The position numbers and the translations under genes are program-made. Under the pieces are notes generated by a model. That model was not told the origin of the DNA, made no database searches, and was given only the letters and a program-made list of their open reading frames with translations. A stretch of 64,000 bases of DNA from G963556115 sp963667375 (GTDB lineage: Bacteria; Planctomycetota; SZUA-567). Shown piece by piece: positions 27,586 through 35,640 of the stretch. The stretch lies in the NCBI GenBank assembly GCA_963667375.1, contig OY763323.1, positions 1,798,001 through 1,862,000 on the forward strand, given 5' to 3'. The stretch's first letter is position 1. The number at the start of each line of letters is the position of its first letter.

Positions 27586-27774
27586 AATAGTACTCCGTAA
27601 AATTCAGTGTTCAAATAAGGAACAAAACCGGGTTCGATAAGGCACCACATGTGCTTTTTCTCTTATCTGCCTGCGGGTAATGTTACTTAAATCCGGCTAT
27701 ACCTTCCGCACCATGCGGGGGTATAAAATAATATTGCTGCTGCTGCGACCTGCTTATCCCCGTGCGGGCCTTAA

Positions 27775-28452
27775 TTACTTCCTGAAGTCCATGAAAATTT
27801 TGGTGAAATCAAGATCATGCCAGTCAAGGTGCAGCTTTTTCGCAAGATACTGTCCAACCTCATCTGCCCTGCCGGCACCATCGGTAAAGTGGGCAAGGCG
27901 TACTGTAACACTGTTCCTGGTGGCTTCACTGTCAATTATAAAGCGGCGAATCTCAACTTCGCGACGCTTTATTCCATGTCCTCTCTCGACTAGAATTTTC
28001 TCTGCTTCAAGCAGCTCTCTGTTGGCTGCAGTCAGATCTGCTGATTCAGGAAAATTCTTGATCAGATAAGTACAGGATTCGACGACTCTGCCTCTTTTGT
28101 TGTTATTCAGCGTTGTCATTCCTTTAAGCTCAATACAGGGTTTTAAAACCGGTATCAGGCGTTTGAAAAGCTCTTCGAGTGGGTACTCTTCAGAAAATTC
28201 AACCTCGATCTCTTCACAGGTTGAGGATACTCCCAGCGGTAGCGGGTGAGGAAAAACCATTCTTGGTCTGGGATTAAAACCTTTTGAATGGAGTACCAGG
28301 ATCCCCGCACGTTTGAATCCTCTTTCGAAGTGTCTCATAATATCATGATGCGAGAAAAAACGGGCTGCGCCGGTTTTAGCAAATGTAAATGAGATCTTCT
28401 GTTTAATAGAAGAGGCCGAATCTGTCAATTTCTCTCCAATATGCCGGTTCAA
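27775..28452 (-). CDS. Stand-alone TIGR03936/DUF2344 domain protein
   Basis: 225 residues. The family core is clear: ISFTFAKTGAARFFSHHDIM, FNPRPRMVFPHPLPLGV and EEIEVEF. In many bacteria this domain is the C-terminal part of, or sits next to, a radical-SAM protein and precedes RNase E/G. Here only the small domain remains before the RNase gene, and no radical-SAM partner is visible within the window. Function unknown; the RNase link suggests RNA metabolism. The start is uncertain: TTG at 28452 has no clear ribosome-binding site, and a second TTG eight codons later follows GGAGAG closely. Confidence 0.8.
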   Translation of the reverse strand: MNRHIGEKLTDSASSIKQKISFTFAKTGAARFFSHHDIMRHFERGFKRAGILVLHSKGFNPRPRMVFPHPLPLGVSSTCEEIEVEFSEEYPLEELFKRLIPVLKPCIELKGMTTLNNNKRGRVVESCTYLIKNFPESADLTAANRELLEAEKILVERGHGIKRREVEIRRFIIDSEATRNSVTVRLAHFTDGAGRADEVGQYLAKKLHLDWHDLDFTKIFMDFRK

Positions 28453-28456
28453 TATG

Positions 28457-28484
28457 TTGACATTAAAGGGTTAATCTGTACTAT
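28457..28484 (+). promoter_or_regulatory. Possible tyrS promoter
   Basis: TTGACA (28457-28462), 16-bp spacer, TACTAT (28479-28484). A TATAAT at 28514-28519 lacks a spaced -35 and is preceded by a small AGTGAA/TTCACT inverted repeat. Confidence 0.4.
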
Positions 28485-28574
28485 CTTTGAATAAGCAGTG
28501 AATTTTCATTCACTATAATACTGTATATAATATAATGATCTATATTAGAATAACAAGACATAAGGAAAAGAAAT

Positions 28575-29852
28575 ATGGGAAATTTACTCGAGGAATTGCG
28601 TTCACGCGGATTGGTGGAGCGGGTCTCGGATGAAGCTTTGGGCGATATCCTGAATAAAGAACCGGTGGCGTTCTATACCGGCTATGATCCTACCGCTTCC
28701 AGTCTGCAGATAGGCAATCTCTTTGCTATAATTACGATGAGGCGTCTGCAGCTTGCAGGTCATAAGCCGGTAATTATTATTGGCGGTGCAACCGGCATGA
28801 TTGGTGACCCTTCCGGTAAGAATGCAGAACGGAATCTCTTGAGTGAAGAGGTTATTCAGCAGAATATTGCCGGACAGCGCCGCCAGCTTGAGCGTCTTCT
28901 GGATTTTGACTGCGGTGAGAACTCGGCCATAATTCTGAATAATAAGGACTGGATCGGTGAGATGACTTTTCTGGAATTTCTGCGGGATGTCGGTAAGCGT
29001 TTCCGCATGGGAGAGATGCTGGCCAAGGAATCGGTAAAGAAGAGGCTCAATTCAGATGTCGGTCTGAGTTTTACAGAGTTTTCCTATCAGATGTTGCAGG
29101 CATATGATTTTGAGTATCTGTTTAAAAATTATAATGTCAAGCTTCAGCTCGGCGGAGGCGATCAGTGGGGAAATATTACCGCCGGCATCGAATACATAAG
29201 AAAATGCGAAGGTGACACCGGGTACGGTATGGTAATACCGCTGGTGACAGATGGTCAGGGAAAGAAGTTCGGTAAGAGTGAGGGCGGTACGATTTATCTT
29301 GATCCGGAAGTTACCAGTCCGTATCAGATGTATCAGTATCTGCTGAATTCGGATGATACCAGTGTCATTACCTATCTCAAGTATTTTACCTTCCTTACGC
29401 TGGAAGAGATAAAAGAGTTGGAGCAGGCTACTGTAAGTGCGCCGCATGAGCGCCGGGCGCAGAAGACGCTGGCGGAAGCGGTGGTGAAGTATGTGCATGG
29501 TCAGGAAGGGCTTGACAGCGCGCTGCAGGCGACACGTATCTTCTTCGGTGAAAAGATCGAAAATCTGGTGGATAAGGATCTGCTGGCAATATTCGCGGAT
29601 GTACCGTCTGTTACTGTTGACAGATCAGAGCTTGAAGCGGGAATAGCCGCCGCTGATCTTCTGGCGCTTACACCATTGTATAAGAGTAAAGGTGAGGCTC
29701 GGCGTTCATTGCAGCAGAATGGGGCATCAATTAATAATGTCAAATTTACCTCGGAGGATCAGGTTGTCGGTGTGAATGATCTGGCTAGTGAATCGACACT
29801 GGTTTTGCGTAAGGGCAAGAAAAATTATTGTCTGGTTCGGGTCAGCAACTAG
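28575..29852 (+). CDS. tyrS: Tyrosyl-tRNA synthetase
   Basis: Class I aminoacyl-tRNA synthetase, 425 residues, the usual TyrRS length. The nucleotide-binding HIGH-type motif is in TGYDPTASSLQIGNL. The KMSKS-type loop reads KKFGKSEGG. GGATGMIGDPSG and LQLGGGDQWGNI mark the tyrosine and adenylate pocket. A C-terminal S4-like RNA-binding domain ends VLRKGKKNYCLVRV. AAGGAAA precedes the ATG. Followed by a clear terminator; monocistronic. Confidence 0.97.
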   Translation: MGNLLEELRSRGLVERVSDEALGDILNKEPVAFYTGYDPTASSLQIGNLFAIITMRRLQLAGHKPVIIIGGATGMIGDPSGKNAERNLLSEEVIQQNIAGQRRQLERLLDFDCGENSAIILNNKDWIGEMTFLEFLRDVGKRFRMGEMLAKESVKKRLNSDVGLSFTEFSYQMLQAYDFEYLFKNYNVKLQLGGGDQWGNITAGIEYIRKCEGDTGYGMVIPLVTDGQGKKFGKSEGGTIYLDPEVTSPYQMYQYLLNSDDTSVITYLKYFTFLTLEEIKELEQATVSAPHERRAQKTLAEAVVKYVHGQEGLDSALQATRIFFGEKIENLVDKDLLAIFADVPSVTVDRSELEAGIAAADLLALTPLYKSKGEARRSLQQNGASINNVKFTSEDQVVGVNDLASESTLVLRKGKKNYCLVRVSN

Positions 29853-29875
29853 CGGCAGTGTGTTCACGAGTTTGC

Positions 29876-29915
29876 AACAGGTTTCATAGTGGCTATACTT
29901 TGAAACCTGTTTTTT
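29876..29915 (+). terminator. tyrS terminator
   Basis: Eleven-base stem (29876-29886 with 29901-29911) followed by TTTTT. Confidence 0.9.
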
Positions 29916-29989
29916 GTATAATATGCTGTGAAACGGGTATAACAGGTTTCGGGCTGTGGCGATCAGTCGTAAAATCAGTGTGATTTCAT

Positions 29990-30841
29990 TTAATTCAGTG
30001 CATTTAATGCGTTTTCCGCAGCTTCAATGCAGGATTCAAGATTGCTGATAACCTTTGGGGTGTTTTCTTCTGAAATTTCGAACATATCCCATAATTCCTG
30101 TTCTGGAGGAAGTCCTTTGTTGAAATCGCTCCCGTTCTCACAACCTTTATAACGGGCAAATTTAAATACGAACTGTGACGCGGCGGTGAGAATTTTGACT
30201 GCTGCCGGCGCTTCATTGGGATTATTCTGGTAGAGAATGCTGTCTTGGATAGTTGCTGATAGAGACCATTTTTCAGCCAGCCAGAAGCCGAGATTGGTGT
30301 AACTGGTATTGAGAACCTGCTTTTCCGCATCATTATAGGTTATAAGCTGACGGTGACCGATTTTTAGGATTTCATCAAATTTTTCAGGCGCATACTGCTC
30401 AATGATAATTTTTCCAATACCGTGAAGCAGTCCAACGGTAAAGGTGGCATCCTTATCCAGAGCCGGGATGTATTTAGCGAGAGTGTCCATCATGAATGCG
30501 CAGGCCAGTGACTGTTTCCAGAAGCCTTCATAGGAAAATTTATTGGCAGTGAAGACGCTGAAAACGGAGGCGCTGATTGAAAGACTGCGAATTGTGTTGA
30601 AACCGAGAATCACTACGGCCTGTTGTATTGAATCAACAGGTTTACTCAAGCTATAGAAAGATGAATTAACCAGTTTAAGAATACGCGCCGCCAGCGCCGG
30701 ATCATGTTCTACGATCTTGTTTATCATGGCGGCATCACTCTTGGGATCATTTATAGCGTTTATAAGTGTTGTAACGACTTGTGGGAGTGTTGGCAGATCT
30801 ATAATGCTGTCTACTATGTGTTCGAAGTCATCCTGTTCCAT
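29990..30841 (-). CDS. HDOD domain protein
   Basis: 283 residues, a single HDOD domain: IIDLPTLPQVVTTLINAIND, IVEHDPALAARILKLVNSSFYS and VVILGFNTIRSLSISASVF are the classic opening motifs. HDOD proteins lack full HD catalytic metal ligands and usually act as signalling adaptors, often in c-di-GMP, motility or stress pathways. Two diguanylate cyclases lie 12-20 kb away but there is no direct linkage. No strong ribosome-binding site precedes the ATG. Confidence 0.88.
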   Translation of the reverse strand: MEQDDFEHIVDSIIDLPTLPQVVTTLINAINDPKSDAAMINKIVEHDPALAARILKLVNSSFYSLSKPVDSIQQAVVILGFNTIRSLSISASVFSVFTANKFSYEGFWKQSLACAFMMDTLAKYIPALDKDATFTVGLLHGIGKIIIEQYAPEKFDEILKIGHRQLITYNDAEKQVLNTSYTNLGFWLAEKWSLSATIQDSILYQNNPNEAPAAVKILTAASQFVFKFARYKGCENGSDFNKGLPPEQELWDMFEISEENTPKVISNLESCIEAAENALNALN

Positions 30842-30912
30842 ATATTGGCCCCGATCTGGATTCTGATTATGATAAGAAAATATTATCTAATGACGTTACT
30901 TTGTCATTGCTC

Positions 30913-30942
30913 TTGACAAGCTGGTAGTATTATACAGATAAT
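30913..30942 (+). promoter_or_regulatory. Predicted promoter of PP-loop gene
   Basis: TTGACA (30913-30918), 18-bp spacer, GATAAT (30937-30942), about 80 bases before the start codon. Confidence 0.6.
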
Positions 30943-31025
30943 ATAATATAAATACGATAATAATATTATTATTAAATAATTGCAAGTTAGAAAATTTTAG
31001 TGAAAGTCATTTTTGAAGGAACTTA

Positions 31026-32108
31026 ATGATTAAAAAATGCGTTTGTCTCTATTCAGGTGGTCTTGACAGCAGACTTATAATAAAACTGATGAAATCAATG
31101 GGAATTCAGGTAATAGCCTATCACGGGATGCATGCTTTTGAAAGCAGGGAACTGCTCGCTAATATGCAGGCGCAAGTAGAGCATGACTGCAGACTTCTGG
31201 GTGCTGAAGAGGTCGTTATCCGTGATCAAACACAAGAGATTATGCGCCTTGTGGCGGATAACAAGTACGGTCTGGGTAAGAATCTTAATCCCTGTACTGA
31301 TTGCAGGATAAATACGGTACGCAATGGTTTTGAGGTGATGCGTGAGGTCGGAGCTGACTTTATCTGCAGTGGTGAGGTGATCGGGCAGCGTCCGAAGAGC
31401 CAGCAGCGGCATACCATGAATTGTGTACTCAATCATGCAAATAATTTTGGAGGGGACGGCTTACTGCTGCGTCCGCTCTGTGCCCGGCTTCTTGACGAGA
31501 CCATACCTGAGCGTGAAGGCTGGGTGAACCGGGAAAAGCTCTATGATTTTTCCGGGCGCTCGCGGCATAATCAGCTGGAGCTGGCGGTTGAACTCGGACT
31601 GGATGATTTTCCTTCTCCGGCTGGCGGATGTTTATTGACTGATATCGGTTATTCCTCACGGCTTTTTGAACTGCTGGGGTATAATTCTCAGCCGGATAAT
31701 AATAATATAGAACTTCTCAAATTCGGAAGGCATTACCGTGCTGCCAACGGCGCCAAGCTTGTGTCGTCCCGTAACGGTGAAGAAGGGGATATTATGGAAG
31801 CGCTGGCTATACCAGGAGATGTGTTTTACGCTACTTCTCCGCGTCCCGGAGCCTGTATCATGGTTCGAGGTGTGGTTGATGATGAGGTTGAGCGTATAGC
31901 TTGCGGTCTGGCAGGATATTACTCAAAATACCGTGAGTCGGGTAAGGCGCCGGTGGTTAAATACGGTTATGGCGAGAGTGTCCCTGACGGTATGCCGCTG
32001 GGTGAATGCCCGGTTGTAAATCCGGATAATATGCCTGGATTTATTCTGGGACGTGATAAGTATATGGCCAGTCGTAAAAGCCGCAATTACTCTGGCCATA
32101 AGGATTGA
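31026..32108 (+). CDS. PP-loop ATPase, tRNA-thiolation-like (COG0482-related)
   Basis: 360 residues. ATP pyrophosphatase P-loop SGGLDS at residues 10-15. A CxxC pair (NPCTDCRI) and a further Cys in PAGGCLLTD match the catalytic cysteines of tRNA thiolases of the MnmA/ThiI type. The C-terminal ~150 residues form an NFACT-R/DUF814-like domain instead of the MnmA tRNA-binding part. Often annotated as ThiI or a thiouridylase. Here I call only a predicted tRNA or small-molecule thiolase. Preceded by AAGGAA; monocistronic. Confidence 0.75.
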   Translation: MIKKCVCLYSGGLDSRLIIKLMKSMGIQVIAYHGMHAFESRELLANMQAQVEHDCRLLGAEEVVIRDQTQEIMRLVADNKYGLGKNLNPCTDCRINTVRNGFEVMREVGADFICSGEVIGQRPKSQQRHTMNCVLNHANNFGGDGLLLRPLCARLLDETIPEREGWVNREKLYDFSGRSRHNQLELAVELGLDDFPSPAGGCLLTDIGYSSRLFELLGYNSQPDNNNIELLKFGRHYRAANGAKLVSSRNGEEGDIMEALAIPGDVFYATSPRPGACIMVRGVVDDEVERIACGLAGYYSKYRESGKAPVVKYGYGESVPDGMPLGECPVVNPDNMPGFILGRDKYMASRKSRNYSGHKD

Positions 32109-32174
32109 TGTCTTTAACCGTAAATTATGGTGCAGGTGAATCACTTGTGGATAATTTTATTTGAGGCGTTTGAA

Positions 32175-33533
32175 CTACCGGTTCCCCGCAGGGTGCAGAA
32201 AATCTGTAGTGAAATTGCGGGCGTATATAAGGGTAAGGATAAAAGTTAGTATATCTGCAAGCGGTTGCGCATATATTATGCCTGTTATACCGAAGATATG
32301 CGGTAGGAGAAGGATAGCTGGAATAAAGAATATCCCCTGATGGGCGATGCTGAGGATACCGCCTTTGCGGGAATTTCCCAGAGCCAGAAAAGCAGTGGCA
32401 TAGATCATGATAACACCGAATAGGATAAAGGTGATCGAGTTCGCCTGGAGTATTCTGCAGCCCAGGGTTACCAGATCGCCATCTGCGGTGCTGAATAGCG
32501 ATACCAGCGCTTCCGGCAGGAGCAGGAATATTGCTGCGATTACTATCCCATAGCTTATTATCCACCGTAACGAGACGGCTAGTGCTTCACGGACTCTGTC
32601 GAATCTGCCGGAACCATAGTTAAAGCCTATTACCGGCTGCAAGCCCTTTACATAACCGAAAACAATATATGATACCAAAGCAATGATTCTGGTTATAATG
32701 CCGAAAGCGGCGACGGAGGAGTCGCCGTAATTACTTGCGGCGGTATTGGTCAGACCTATCGCTGCCCCGGTTAGAAGTTGAAATATAAAGATTGGAAATC
32801 CCAGTTTTAATAGACTGGCGATAATCTCAGGTTTAAATTGTAGTTGTTTGACAGATATTCTGAGCACACCTTGTTTCTGCAAAATGTGCAGAATATAAAT
32901 ACTCAGAGTTACAGCAAAGGAGAGTATGGTCGCAATTGCTGCTCCGGTAATACCCAGCTTTAACTTGTAGATAAAAATCGGATCAAGAATCGAGTTTAGC
33001 ACACCCCCGGTAAGCATGGTGAGCATTACCTTTTTTGCCGCACCCTCAGCAAGCAGGATGTTATTCATGGTTACAAATAGTATATTGAATATGCAGCCGT
33101 ATAGATATATCTGAGCGTATTCCTGTGCGAATGGGAGTATGGTCGCTGTAGCACCTAGTGCGCGAAGTAGTCCGGGAAGAAACACCAGACTTAACGCGCT
33201 GACTAGCGTGCCGCATATCCCACTTGCAAATAATGCTATCGAGGCGGTTTTTCCGGCTTTGTTGAGCTGGTTCTCTCCGAGTTGACGTGAAATGCACATT
33301 GCCGCACCGGTACCGAATATCAGTCCGATTCCAATTATAATCTGGGTTAGCGGAAAAGCGATTGAGACTGCAGCCAGCTGGCTGGTACCGAGGCCGCTTA
33401 CGAAGTAGGCATCAATAACATTGTACAACGCATTTATGAGCATGCCAATAATCGATGGAATTCCAAGTTTCAGCAAGGCTGAGGGAATACTGTTGTCGCG
33501 CATAATCGCGATTGTTGATTGATTCTGGTTCAT
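32175..33533 (-). CDS. MATE family efflux transporter (third copy)
   Basis: 452 residues, about 12 transmembrane helices. Helix 1 has LGIPSIIGMLINALYNVIDAYF, and the second half has KGLQPVIGFNYGSG, the MATE equivalent of the motif in the tandem pair at 9.9-12.8 kb. It is distantly related to those two, not a recent copy. AAGGAG precedes the ATG. Its leader contains a perfect TGTATAG-N3-CTATACA palindrome that also occurs in the promoter of the adjoining MarR gene. Confidence 0.92.
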   Translation of the reverse strand: MNQNQSTIAIMRDNSIPSALLKLGIPSIIGMLINALYNVIDAYFVSGLGTSQLAAVSIAFPLTQIIIGIGLIFGTGAAMCISRQLGENQLNKAGKTASIALFASGICGTLVSALSLVFLPGLLRALGATATILPFAQEYAQIYLYGCIFNILFVTMNNILLAEGAAKKVMLTMLTGGVLNSILDPIFIYKLKLGITGAAIATILSFAVTLSIYILHILQKQGVLRISVKQLQFKPEIIASLLKLGFPIFIFQLLTGAAIGLTNTAASNYGDSSVAAFGIITRIIALVSYIVFGYVKGLQPVIGFNYGSGRFDRVREALAVSLRWIISYGIVIAAIFLLLPEALVSLFSTADGDLVTLGCRILQANSITFILFGVIMIYATAFLALGNSRKGGILSIAHQGIFFIPAILLLPHIFGITGIIYAQPLADILTFILTLIYARNFTTDFLHPAGNR

Positions 33534-33545
33534 TGTAGTCTCCTT

Positions 33546-33572
33546 GATAGTGTATAGCTGCTATACACTATC
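33546..33572. promoter_or_regulatory. MarR operator before the MATE gene
   Basis: Perfect palindrome: 13-base arms (33546-33558 and 33560-33572) around one base. It contains TGTATAG-N3-CTATACA and lies between the marR stop and the MATE ribosome-binding site. Confidence 0.7.
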
Positions 33573-33586
33573 TATAAAAAAATATC

Positions 33587-34048
33587 TTAACTGTGCTTGA
33601 AGTTTTGAACAACCTCTTCGAGATTATCCAGGAATTTCTTTAAAAAAACCTGTTCCTCCGGTGTTGCTGCGTTTAGAATCTTATTTACCGCTTTGTCAAA
33701 CTCTTCATGATAGCGTCTATGCTGATTATAGGCGGTTTCACCCTTGGGAGTAAGTGAAATTTGCAGCATGGACCTGTTGGTTTGTGACTGTGATTTGAGT
33801 AGCATCCCTTTTTTCTCAAGTTTTTTGATTACCTGTGATACTGCTCCCCGGGTGACACCGAGTTTTTCCGCTAGAGCTGAAAGATGCAGCTCCGGGTTAT
33901 CCTTGATATTCATTATCATATGAATTTCAGCTTCATATAGTAGCTGATCTGTTCCATAATATTGAAACTTAGCGTCTGAATCGAATAATTGCCAGGCGAT
34001 TGTCAGCAGTCGGTAACTGATATTTGGATTTTTGTTCAAAGTAAACAT
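33587..34048 (-). CDS. MarR family transcriptional regulator
   Basis: 153 residues. Winged helix: LHLSALAEKLGVTRGAVSQV (recognition helix) and KKGMLLKSQSQTNRSMLQISLTPKG (wing). It is transcribed with or just before the MATE gene. Its own promoter has a TGTATAG-N3-CTATACA site between -35 and -10, and an identical half-site pair sits before the MATE gene. Autorepression plus control of the exporter is the natural reading. It is not closely related to the MarR at 12.9 kb, and the operator sequence differs. Confidence 0.9.
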   Translation of the reverse strand: MFTLNKNPNISYRLLTIAWQLFDSDAKFQYYGTDQLLYEAEIHMIMNIKDNPELHLSALAEKLGVTRGAVSQVIKKLEKKGMLLKSQSQTNRSMLQISLTPKGETAYNQHRRYHEEFDKAVNKILNAATPEEQVFLKKFLDNLEEVVQNFKHS

Positions 34049-34055
34049 GTCCGAT

Positions 34056-34083
34056 ATTGTATAGTAACTATACAGATTGTCAA
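34056..34083 (-). promoter_or_regulatory. Predicted marR promoter
   Basis: Minus strand: TTGACA (34078-34083), 16-bp spacer, TACAAT (34056-34061). The operator palindrome at 34058-34074 fills the spacer. Confidence 0.75.
34058..34074. promoter_or_regulatory. MarR operator in its own promoter
   Basis: TGTATAGT and ACTATACA around one base; the TGTATAG-N3-CTATACA core matches the site at 33546-33572. Confidence 0.72.
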
Positions 34084-34194
34084 GCCATATTTTAAAGTTA
34101 ATAATTTCCGGCGGTGAATAAATAATTTGATTGTGAGGTTAGTTGTGATTGGAGTCGAGATATTCAAGTCGGTTCAGCACAATAGTGTCAAGGT

Positions 34195-35550
34195 TTACAT
34201 CTGGTTGCGTAGCGGCGCATAGAGCAGATTTTTGGGTGTAATCATTTTGAGAGTATCTTCATAGCTTAATTCTCTGGCGAGGTTGAGGTCGTTGAGATAG
34301 GTCTGCATGTACTCCATTATTACAGCTTTATTCTCGGTGCAGAAGGCTACTTCGTAGTTCATTAGTAAGGAGCGGGCATCCAGATTTACACTGCCGCCGA
34401 TAACCAGTTTCCCGTCAATTATTGCAAGCTTGTTATGTAGTACTGATTTATCCCAGCCCCAGATACGTATGCCATGTTTTTTGTAGACATGCAGTTCGCC
34501 GTGAGCTAGTTCGGTGAAGAGTTTCAGATCACTGTCATATTGGGTTAGTATCCGAACATCAACCCCTCTCTTGGCTGCTGCAAGGAGTGCGTTCTGTATT
34601 AGTGACGTCGGCAGGAAATAGGGCGTGGAAATATAAACACTCTTTTGAGCGGCATTTATCGCTATTGTAAAGAGATTTATCAGGTTGCTCTCAACGTTTT
34701 CGGGTGACTGTTCCACCAGCCGTATCGCGACATCTCCCTGAGGTTGAATCTCGCGTTTCTGCGGAGTATAAAGGTTTCCGAAAAGTTTGACGAAAGGATA
34801 GTCGATGATGGATTTCACGGTATCCCCGCCAACAAACGGCAGGTTCATTCCGAGCCAGTTTTTGCCGGAATTATTCCAGCACTGTGCGAATAGCAGTTCA
34901 GCGTTATAGACTGCTGGCCCGTGAATCAGGATTCCAGAATCACGCCAGCCGTCAAAACCGTTACCATTATAATTATCCGAGATATTCATGCCGGAGATAA
35001 AGGCTTTGTTGCCGTCGATAATGACTATTTTGCGGTGGTTACGGTTATTCATTCTGAGGAAGGTCCAGCCTTTTAGAGGATTAAAGACCAGAACCTCACC
35101 CCCGGCTGCTGTGAAATCCGCGAAATCTTCGACCTCGGTTTCGCAGCCGAATTTATCATAGGTTATTCTGACCTTTACCCCGCGATTCAGTGCTGAAATA
35201 AGGTGGTCCAGTACTTTGCTGCCGATATTGTCGACGGTGTAGTCATACATGGCTATGTCGATATAGGATTCGGCGGCATCAACCGCTGTTAACAGCTGTG
35301 AAAAATAGGTGTTGCCATTTTCTAAAATTGCAAGTGAGTTGCCGGGAATCAACTGCGAATCGGTATAAGTGTCGAGAGTTTTTTCAAATTCGGGACTGCC
35401 GATAGGACCAGATGATTTCAGGGTAAGGTGAAAAAGTGAGCGGAGACTGTTGGCCGGGCGCATTGAAAATACGGTACTACAGCCGGAGCAGATAAGTACC
35501 AGAAGTATACTGATAACTGATAGTGAGTTTGAAAATCTCCTAAAAAGCAT
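34195..35550 (-). CDS. Phospholipase D-like (cardiolipin synthase-like) lipoprotein
   Basis: 451 residues. The signal peptide ends in a lipobox-like CSGC, so it is probably membrane-anchored on the periplasmic side. Two HKD motifs are complete: NRNHRKIVIIDG and LHNKLAIIDGKLVIGGSVNLD, giving the two catalytic His of the PLD superfamily. Could synthesise cardiolipin or cleave phospholipid or another phosphodiester. E. coli ClsC-type enzymes have a similar layout. Follows the DUF1015 gene on the same strand but is separated by a hairpin. Confidence 0.87.
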   Translation of the reverse strand: MLFRRFSNSLSVISILLVLICSGCSTVFSMRPANSLRSLFHLTLKSSGPIGSPEFEKTLDTYTDSQLIPGNSLAILENGNTYFSQLLTAVDAAESYIDIAMYDYTVDNIGSKVLDHLISALNRGVKVRITYDKFGCETEVEDFADFTAAGGEVLVFNPLKGWTFLRMNNRNHRKIVIIDGNKAFISGMNISDNYNGNGFDGWRDSGILIHGPAVYNAELLFAQCWNNSGKNWLGMNLPFVGGDTVKSIIDYPFVKLFGNLYTPQKREIQPQGDVAIRLVEQSPENVESNLINLFTIAINAAQKSVYISTPYFLPTSLIQNALLAAAKRGVDVRILTQYDSDLKLFTELAHGELHVYKKHGIRIWGWDKSVLHNKLAIIDGKLVIGGSVNLDARSLLMNYEVAFCTENKAVIMEYMQTYLNDLNLARELSYEDTLKMITPKNLLYAPLRNQM

Positions 35551-35576
35551 ATGCGCTGTATTATTTCCGAAAGGTT

Positions 35577-35618
35577 TAAAATAGAGCCGGTACTGTTAAT
35601 GTGCAGGCAGTACCGGCT
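35577..35618 (-). terminator. Terminator after the DUF1015 gene
   Basis: Eleven-base perfect stem (35585-35595 with 35608-35618), followed on the minus strand by CTATTTTAAA, a modest T-run. Confidence 0.7.
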
Positions 35619-35640
35619 TGGGTTAATGGTTTAAGTTTTT

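Noticed and set aside
27062..27640. Open frame on the plus strand giving a Val/Ala/Phe-rich protein
   Set aside because: It is the antisense image of the lysine-rich repeats of the RNase E/G tail; no ribosome-binding site or family match.
28453..28574. T-box leader before tyrS
   Set aside because: The region is only ~120 bases and lacks the T-box sequence and a specifier stem.
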